NCBI RefSeq assembly: GCF_024158745.1
Contig: NZ_JAMZAW010000003.1
Span: 186,001 to 250,000 of the forward strand
Source: Paenibacillus tyrphae
GTDB lineage: Bacteria; Bacillota; Bacilli; Paenibacillales; NBRC-103111
Reading direction: 5' to 3'
DNA length: 64,000 bases
Positions 59,344 through 64,000 of this stretch are shown here, piece after piece. The notes under the pieces were generated by a model. That model did no database searches. It worked only from the letters and a program-made list of their open reading frames with translations, and was not told the origin of the DNA. Position 1 is the stretch's first letter. Each line of letters starts with the position of its first letter. The position numbers were made by a program, and so were the translations under genes.

Positions 59344-60471
59344 CTATTTCAAAAACCGCTGCAGCCGTTCTTTTACTTCGTAAGGCTTCATGTGAGGACG
59401 TCCAAGCTGCTTCTTGGAATTTTTGGATATTTTCATATATAGAAAAGTCAATCCTTTGGTTTGTTTCCAGTCGCTCAAGGCGGCTTCTAATTCTTCCAAA
59501 TTATGAATATATAGCGACTTCGTGTAGCCGCAGGAAGCGGCAATGGTGACGAAATCGCTGTTATGGGATACCGTGCTTTGTCCTCCTGTCGATTCATGCG
59601 CGTTGTTGTCAAGCAGAATATGAATCATGTTGGGTGGATGGTAATAACCGTTAGTAGCCAAGCTTCCCATTCGCATAAGCAAGGAACCGTCTCCGTCAAT
59701 CACCACAATATCCCTGCCGCTTTGGGTCAATGCCATCCCAAGTCCAAAAGAACTAATGCAGCCCATGGAGCCTACCATATACAGGTTATGATCGGCATCT
59801 TCGATTTCATATAATTCCCGCCCGGTTTTGCCGGTTGTGGCAAGCTGTACGGTCTTGCTGTCCTTCAAAGCGTTGATGACGGTCAAAGCTTCATACCGCG
59901 TCGGCATCTGAAGCTCCGCATGACGGTGCGTTCGGAGTTGATTCGCATGGATCGACGATTGTTGTTTTCGTAGCACCTCTTCCTCGAACGTCCCTTTTCG
60001 AACGACAAAGAAAAAAGAACGGTTGTTCGCGATATGTGCATCAGCCTGTACCAGTTGACGCTTGGCCTCTTCCAAATCGTTAGACAAATACTGCCATTCC
60101 ACTTGCATCAAATCCAGCAGCCCGGTTGTGATTCTGCCCATCAGTTCATGCTGAGGCTCGTCGGGAATACCCGGCTCCCCGCGGAGACTGACAAATCCAA
60201 GCAGCGGAATCCGGAACGGATAGGTAAGGGAGGTCAATGGGGATACGGCATTGGTCAGACCCGAATTTTGCATGAGCACAACCGACTTCTTTCCCCCCAC
60301 ATAGGCACCGGATGCAATGGCGACCGCATCCCCTTCATTCGCTGCTGCAACGTATTCGCATTCGTTGATGGCATAATTGATTAAATTTTTCAGAAAAGAG
60401 CAAGGGACACCGCTGAACAGCTGAAATCCCAAATTTTTCATTTCCTGTCCAAATAACCTCGTGTTGATCAT
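59344..60471 (-). CDS. ppd: Phosphonopyruvate decarboxylase
   Basis: A thiamine-diphosphate enzyme that decarboxylates phosphonopyruvate to phosphonoacetaldehyde, the step that pulls the unfavourable mutase reaction. The 375-residue product has the N-terminal [20 protein letters not shown] and [20 protein letters not shown] (catalytic Glu near 46), [17 protein letters not shown], and the ThDP motif GDGS (260-263) with DNN at 288-290. Length and motifs match Ppd rather than sulfopyruvate decarboxylase, and the neighbouring PepM and PhnW genes confirm it. The start overlaps the pepM stop by 4 bp. Confidence 0.94.
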   Translation of the reverse strand: MINTRLFGQEMKNLGFQLFSGVPCSFLKNLINYAINECEYVAAANEGDAVAIASGAYVGGKKSVVLMQNSGLTNAVSPLTSLTYPFRIPLLGFVSLRGEPGIPDEPQHELMGRITTGLLDLMQVEWQYLSNDLEEAKRQLVQADAHIANNRSFFFVVRKGTFEEEVLRKQQSSIHANQLRTHRHAELQMPTRYEALTVINALKDSKTVQLATTGKTGRELYEIEDADHNLYMVGSMGCISSFGLGMALTQSGRDIVVIDGDGSLLMRMGSLATNGYYHPPNMIHILLDNNAHESTGGQSTVSHNSDFVTIAASCGYTKSLYIHNLEELEAALSDWKQTKGLTFLYMKISKNSKKQLGRPHMKPYEVKERLQRFLK

Positions 60472-61367
60472 AAGCGTTCATCCGAATCTTTTTCCGTGGA
60501 AGGAAGATATTGTTGCTCCGCTGCCTGAAGCTCCTCGGCCCTTTGAAGCCTGAACACTTCCTCAAGCGTAGCGACACCGTTCTCTACATGGACAAGGCTC
60601 TTCTCCTGAAAAATTTGGCCGGATACTTTTTTCATCGCCTCGATTGATGCCCGCAAATTATGGTTTGCCCAGATGACGAGGCTGATCCCGAGCTCCTGGA
60701 AGCGGGCTGTCGGAGTGGTGTAATATTTGGTAGGCACGATCACGACCGGCAATCTTCCGCCCCATTCCTTCATAAACGATTCGATTTCCGCGGTGTCCGA
60801 TCTCTTGCTGTGAATGAGAACGGCATCGGCACCCGCCTGCCGGTAAGCCTCCGCTCGCCGCAATGCCTCTTCCAGCCCCCATCCTGTAATGAACGCTTCC
60901 ACTCTGGCCACGACGACAAAATCTTCGTCCGATTGCGTATCTTTCATTGCTTTAATTTTGCCGCAAAATTCATCCACATCGGCAAGCGGTTGAGCTTTGG
61001 TATGAATGAAGGAGTTGGTTTTCGGAAAGAGCTTATCTTCGATACAAACGCCTGCAATTTGGCGCTGCTCCAATTTTTTCACCAATCTCCTGGCATTGTT
61101 GAAGTTTCCGTAGCCGGTATCCCCGTCAAGCAAGATCGGAATAGACGTGGCGTCGCTCATAAATTCCAAAACATCCAGCACCTGCGTCCAGGAAGCTTCA
61201 TTGTTGTCCCTTACTCCCATTGCTGCGGAGATGGATAATCCGCTGGCCCAGATCCCTTTGAACCCGGCCTCTTCGGCAATGGCAGCCGACAGCCCGCTAT
61301 GGGCTTCCATGATAAACTCCAAATGTTGCGAGTGAATCATTTGTTTTAGCTGTTTTGTCTTTTTCAT
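60468..61367 (-). CDS. pepM: Phosphoenolpyruvate mutase
   Basis: Forms the C-P bond by rearranging phosphoenolpyruvate to phosphonopyruvate, the entry point to nearly all natural phosphonates. The 299-residue product has the diagnostic PepM motif EDKxxxxxNS as [10 protein letters not shown] (110-119), separating it from methylisocitrate lyase relatives. Also present: [29 protein letters not shown] N-terminus and [19 protein letters not shown] with the Mg-binding Asp. GAAAGGAAAACGGCCA precedes the ATG. It lies 15 bp after an ATP-grasp gene and overlaps ppd. Confidence 0.96.
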   Translation of the reverse strand: MKKTKQLKQMIHSQHLEFIMEAHSGLSAAIAEEAGFKGIWASGLSISAAMGVRDNNEASWTQVLDVLEFMSDATSIPILLDGDTGYGNFNNARRLVKKLEQRQIAGVCIEDKLFPKTNSFIHTKAQPLADVDEFCGKIKAMKDTQSDEDFVVVARVEAFITGWGLEEALRRAEAYRQAGADAVLIHSKRSDTAEIESFMKEWGGRLPVVIVPTKYYTTPTARFQELGISLVIWANHNLRASIEAMKKVSGQIFQEKSLVHVENGVATLEEVFRLQRAEELQAAEQQYLPSTEKDSDERL

Positions 61368-61382
61368 TGGCCGTTTTCCTTT

Positions 61383-62120
61383 CTAATTCATAAGCCGCCT
61401 CCGCATCAAGCGCTTATTTTTCATAATTCTACGCAGCGAGGTCTTGTCTGGAAGTTGAGTGAACAGCTTATGCCCGGGCCTCGAATTGGCTTCGATAATC
61501 CATATACGGCCGTTTTTCTCAATCCCAAGATCAACTCCCAGTTCACGGATCGCATGCCGTTTGTTAATGGTTCTAGCCATGTTATGGGATATCGTTGTTA
61601 TTTTGTTTAACGTGTGATTTACTTTTCTTCGATCCGCAAAGAGCCTCGATAGCACCCGGTTGAGCTGTACTCCATGTCCGCCTTTGTGATAATTAGTAAC
61701 GAAACGGCGCGGAGCAGCCACACGGGCAGCCATACCGGAAATTTCCCATCTCTTATTCGGTTTCTGCATGTAAATTCTGGCGTCAAAAATCGATCCGTTG
61801 TATTGGGCCAAACGAAGTCCCCTCTGCACAAGATACTGTCCGGATGGTCGCATATAAGACTGAATCGCCTTAGACAAAGAGGCGGAACCGACGCGTGTGC
61901 GCCTAAGACCGCACCGGACCTCGTAACCGTTGCGGACCCTATTGACTCTGATGATGCCGTTTCCCCCGCTGCCATGATTGGGTTTGATGAAGATGGTCGA
62001 ATACGATCTCAGCATCCGCAAAGCCCTCGCATGGGTAAACCAGAGCGTTTCGGGTAAATGGCCCCGCAAAACGGAATGTTGCAGCATTTCCCTATGTTTT
62101 TTCATCTTTCCAATTCCCAC
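61383..62120 (-). CDS. YheC/YheD-family ATP-grasp protein, first gene of the phosphonate operon
   Basis: About 245 residues. A GTG start at 62120 lies six bases after AGAGG; an ATG two codons earlier touches that sequence and is less likely. The ATP-grasp part shows TIFIKPNHGSGGNGIIRV (Gly-rich phosphate loop), YLVQRGLRLAQYNGSIFDARIY and ELGVDLGIEKNGRIWIIEANSRPGH with the E-x-N metal site. It is short and very basic, ending KNKRLMRRRLMN. It is only distantly like the family member at the other end of the operon, so the two are not a recent duplication. Function unproven. Confidence 0.83.
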   Translation of the reverse strand: MGIGKMKKHREMLQHSVLRGHLPETLWFTHARALRMLRSYSTIFIKPNHGSGGNGIIRVNRVRNGYEVRCGLRRTRVGSASLSKAIQSYMRPSGQYLVQRGLRLAQYNGSIFDARIYMQKPNKRWEISGMAARVAAPRRFVTNYHKGGHGVQLNRVLSRLFADRRKVNHTLNKITTISHNMARTINKRHAIRELGVDLGIEKNGRIWIIEANSRPGHKLFTQLPDKTSLRRIMKNKRLMRRRLMN

Positions 62121-62330
62121 GGCCATCCTCTTTTCATCTTAATATTTTTTTTACATTTTATGATAAATATAAATTCCAGCCACGGTGTAAACCTATAGTT
62201 CGAAAAAATTTTGTCCCACAACTCTCGGACATCACTTGCCTATGATGTGCCTACAAGGGAACGATGTTCTACGACTGGCTTAAAATCATTTTCTATGAAG
62301 CAATTTGGCAAGTTCAGTATCGAATAAAAT
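62121..62330 (-). promoter_or_regulatory. Leader and probable promoter region of the phosphonate operon
   Basis: AT-rich gap with no gene. A possible promoter on the minus strand is TTTACA (62191-62186) with an AT-rich -10 (TATTTA, 62169-62164) 16 bp on, about 45 bp before the first start codon. No riboswitch or operator is recognised. Confidence 0.35.
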
Positions 62331-62354
62331 AAAAAAGCCGCGATATACGCGGAT
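62331..62354 (-). terminator. Rho-independent terminator after the DUF1259 gene
   Basis: CCGCG pairs with CGCGG around TATAT, followed on the minus strand by CTTTTTTATTTT. The ~140 bp between it and the gene stop shows nothing else. Confidence 0.8.
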
Positions 62355-62496
62355 TGTTTTCACATGAATATGTGTTCTGATCCTAGTAAGCTCTAAGAGC
62401 AGTGGTCGCGAAATCTATTCACGAACCAATAATTATTCCTTCCCTTTTTGCAACATAATTTATGTTATGTTACGAAGCCGATATTAACATAGCCAC

Positions 62497-63249
62497 TCAT
62501 TTTTCCTTTACATGATACGTTTTTTCCAATGCCGCTTTCAGCCCCCGGGCCAATTTCTCAGGATCGTCAACCCCCCAGAAATGCAGGAAGAACAGCCGCG
62601 GAGATTCAACCAACATGTGATTGTGGATTGCCGTAACGGTTATACCGTGCTCTGTCAAAGCGCGAACGACTGGGTTAACTTCGTTTGCCAAAAGGACGAA
62701 GTCTCCTGTTGTCGCGGCCTTCTTTCCGACCGCTTGAAAATTGATTGGTGAAGCTACTCCCATGAATGGAGGGATTACCATATTATTTTCCGTTATGGTT
62801 TCCGCGCGCGAAATGTTGAACTGTAGAAGATTCCCGCTGCGGTGACCCTTCTGCCCCATAATGGCTTGGTGATTATGCAAACCCGTTATTTCGATGCCGC
62901 TGCTGCTTAGTTTTGAGATTGCCTGAGGCACTTCCGTATCAAGCAGAACGAGATCGCCCATCATCATCGTTTCGTTTCCGTGTGGCTGAAAAGCGAGCCA
63001 GCCTGTAAGAGCAAGACCCGGATCGATCAGGACTTCGCCGACTTTTACTTTTAAATCGGATCGCGGAAACGTAACCTTGAACACGCTGTCTTGCATCTTA
63101 CCCTTTCGACCGAAAATCTGTTCAAGCGTTTTCCAGTCGTGTTGTTTTTCTACGCTTTTTTCTTCAGCGAAGATTTTATTAGCTGGCCAGATAACCGGTT
63201 GCCCCAAAACGATCATAATCAGTAACAGAAATAGGGTGAGTTTTTTCAT
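62497..63249 (-). CDS. Secreted DUF1259 (LppY/LpqO-type) protein
   Basis: The 250-residue product has a signal peptide (LTLFLLLIMIVLGQPVIWPA) and two related halves, each with GDLVLL or GDFVLL and an HNH-like histidine segment: ITGLHNHQAIM (about 118) and VTAIHNHMLVESPRLFFLHFWG (about 200). This is the DUF1259 family, of unknown function. The first half lacks the phenylalanine/His-rich part that normally follows HNH, so it may be shortened or diverged. Two closely spaced His residues in each half suggest metal binding; that is inference. It stands alone. Confidence 0.8.
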   Translation of the reverse strand: MKKLTLFLLLIMIVLGQPVIWPANKIFAEEKSVEKQHDWKTLEQIFGRKGKMQDSVFKVTFPRSDLKVKVGEVLIDPGLALTGWLAFQPHGNETMMMGDLVLLDTEVPQAISKLSSSGIEITGLHNHQAIMGQKGHRSGNLLQFNISRAETITENNMVIPPFMGVASPINFQAVGKKAATTGDFVLLANEVNPVVRALTEHGITVTAIHNHMLVESPRLFFLHFWGVDDPEKLARGLKAALEKTYHVKEK

Positions 63250-63490
63250 TTGTACCTCCAGGATTCATGCAAAGTGTTGAATCATAAGAGAAGTAAATGT
63301 AACAGAAGGGGGCAGCGCCATAGCTGATAACTACGCTCCCTAGTGTATTGGTTTAGTATCCACTACCCGAGGTACAGTTTACCCGTGAAATTTCTTCATT
63401 ATACAAAAAAAGGAATGATGTAACACAACTCTCCAAGTGGTCTTTTAACAGCGGCGGATCGATACTTATGTACTGGAAGAAAACTTCCCA

Positions 63491-63592
63491 ATGTTCAAAA
63501 TGCCCCCCGTTATTCGTGAACCGGAAGAAACAACTCTGCTTGGTATGGATATTTCCACGTTGATTGAGAAATTGGAAAAGGGCGAATTATAA
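63491..63592 (+). CDS. Doubtful 33-codon ORF
   Basis: An open frame starting MFKMPPVIREPEETTLLGMD and ending LEKGEL, with protein-like composition; the same frame is open 14 codons further upstream (EENFP) without a start. No good ribosome binding site. The stop lies inside a perfect hairpin. It may be the remnant of a longer gene. Apart from this, the stretch 63250-63645 shows nothing recognisable. Confidence 0.3.
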   Translation: MFKMPPVIREPEETTLLGMDISTLIEKLEKGEL

Positions 63593-63602
63593 GCCCTTTT
63601 CC
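63574..63602. terminator. Perfect 10-bp hairpin, possible terminator
   Basis: GGAAAAGGGC pairs with GCCCTTTTCC around nine bases; the TTTT lies within the stem and no further T-run follows. Could terminate weakly in either direction. Confidence 0.45.
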
Positions 63603-63645
63603 ACCATAAATTCCGAATATCCAATTTTTTTAAAAAAATCTGCGT

Positions 63646-63738
63646 TTAAATAAAACAGATACTGCAAGCAACGATAACGAGCAGAATGAAAAGAACCAGA
63701 ATAACACCTGTGGAAGTAAAACCTCTAACACAACTCAT
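63646..63738 (-). CDS. YjcZ-family sporulation peptide
   Basis: A 30-residue hydrophobic peptide: MSCVRGFTSTGVILVLFILL then VIVACSICFI. This is the pattern of the YjcZ/SscA-like family: a short Gly/Ser-containing head followed by one membrane helix (V-I-L-V-L-F-I-L-L-V-I-V). Members are small spore-associated proteins in Bacillales. AAGGAG nine bases before the ATG is a proper ribosome binding site. Three Cys residues are somewhat unusual. Confidence 0.85.
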   Translation of the reverse strand: MSCVRGFTSTGVILVLFILLVIVACSICFI

Positions 63739-63912
63739 TAGTCAACACTCCTTAACGGTATTGTTGAGTATCGGCTTAAGCTACCGTGTACTCTCGATTT
63801 TAGTTTATTCAGTAGTCGAATGATTGCTTGGACAAATGACAGGCGGCAAATGACGTGTAATTATATAAGCCCGTATTCCCATTAGTACTTACCAAGTGGT
63901 AGAGAGCAGCGA

Positions 63913-63950
63913 AAATAAAAAACGATGCCCCTAAGTAACTAGGAACATCG
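63913..63950 (-). terminator. Terminator of a minus-strand gene beyond the right edge
   Basis: CGATG..CCTA pairs with TAGG..CATCG (stem with a two-base mismatch) and is followed on the minus strand by TTTTTTATTTTC. No gene ends within the window, so it probably serves a gene just outside. Confidence 0.65.
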
Positions 63951-64000
63951 CTTAACCCGGTTCATTGCCTGTCGTCAATATGATTCGAAGCCATCCCGGC

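Noticed and set aside
57399..62120. Phosphonate genes as an AEP degradation cluster
   Set aside because: PepM and phosphonopyruvate decarboxylase only make sense in synthesis, and no phosphonatase (PhnX), PhnA or phosphonate ABC transporter gene is adjacent.
1..64000. CRISPR array, tRNA, rRNA, intact insertion sequence or prophage
   Set aside because: None was recognised by eye: no regularly spaced repeats, cloverleaf genes, transposase or integrase frames. Weak tRNA-like or very degenerate elements could be missed without a program.

Overview
The window looks like a chromosomal segment of an endospore-forming Bacillales bacterium, most likely Paenibacillus or a close relative. The evidence is GerE, GerM, a Ger(x)C lipoprotein, a YjcZ-type peptide, YheC/YheD-type coat-associated proteins, an S-box riboswitch, GlpP antitermination and strong AGGAGG ribosome binding sites. 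Most of it is GC-rich. AT-rich stretches at about 20.3-22.3 kb and moderately GC-poor stretches at about 53-63 kb suggest acquired DNA. Genus assignment is inference.

Layout. 0-9 kb: rdgB (cut by the window edge), rph and gerM on the minus strand, then a PAS-GGDEF diguanylate cyclase with pgpA, an orphan Ger(x)C lipoprotein with a repeat-bearing lipoprotein, an MBL hydrolase with a methyltransferase, and a ROK regulator. 9-13 kb: a repeat-like element, two tandem DGQHR (DndB-like) proteins without dnd partners, and a DUF2071 gene. 13-20 kb: glpD with a GlpP-type attenuator leader, glpP, an alpha/beta hydrolase, an Atg22-like MFS carrier and RNase J. 20-22.5 kb: an AT-rich island with a frameshifted membrane-protein gene, then gerE. 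22.7-28 kb: a GH38 alpha-mannosidase, a GntR/LacI-hybrid regulator and a two-domain VOC protein. 28-31 kb: metNIQ behind a SAM-I riboswitch. 31-38 kb: an overlapping operon (methyltransferase, DedA, response regulator, histidine kinase), mscL with a zinc-ribbon tail, ycnI and a LuxR/NarL two-component pair. 38-44 kb: rbsRKDACB with two matching operators.

44-62 kb looks like a spore- or cell-surface district. It holds a collagen-like protein, a YheC/YheD ATP-grasp protein, and a six-gene glycosylation operon (three GT4 glycosyltransferases, mannose-1-phosphate guanylyltransferase, GDP-mannose dehydratase-like SDR, PglD-like acetyltransferase). Next come a methyltransferase, a tandem family of small proteins sharing an SGNS motif, an arsRBC operon, and a five-gene operon. 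That operon encodes a complete 2-aminoethylphosphonate pathway (PepM, phosphonopyruvate decarboxylase, AEP transaminase) bracketed by two further YheC/YheD ATP-grasp genes. The last arrangement is the best candidate for an undescribed system: phosphonate made for conjugation by an ATP-grasp enzyme, possibly on the spore surface. The end of the window holds a DUF1259 protein and a YjcZ-like sporulation peptide.

All calls are by eye from sequence; no searches were run. Many start codons were moved from the longest frame to the one with a proper Shine-Dalgarno sequence.
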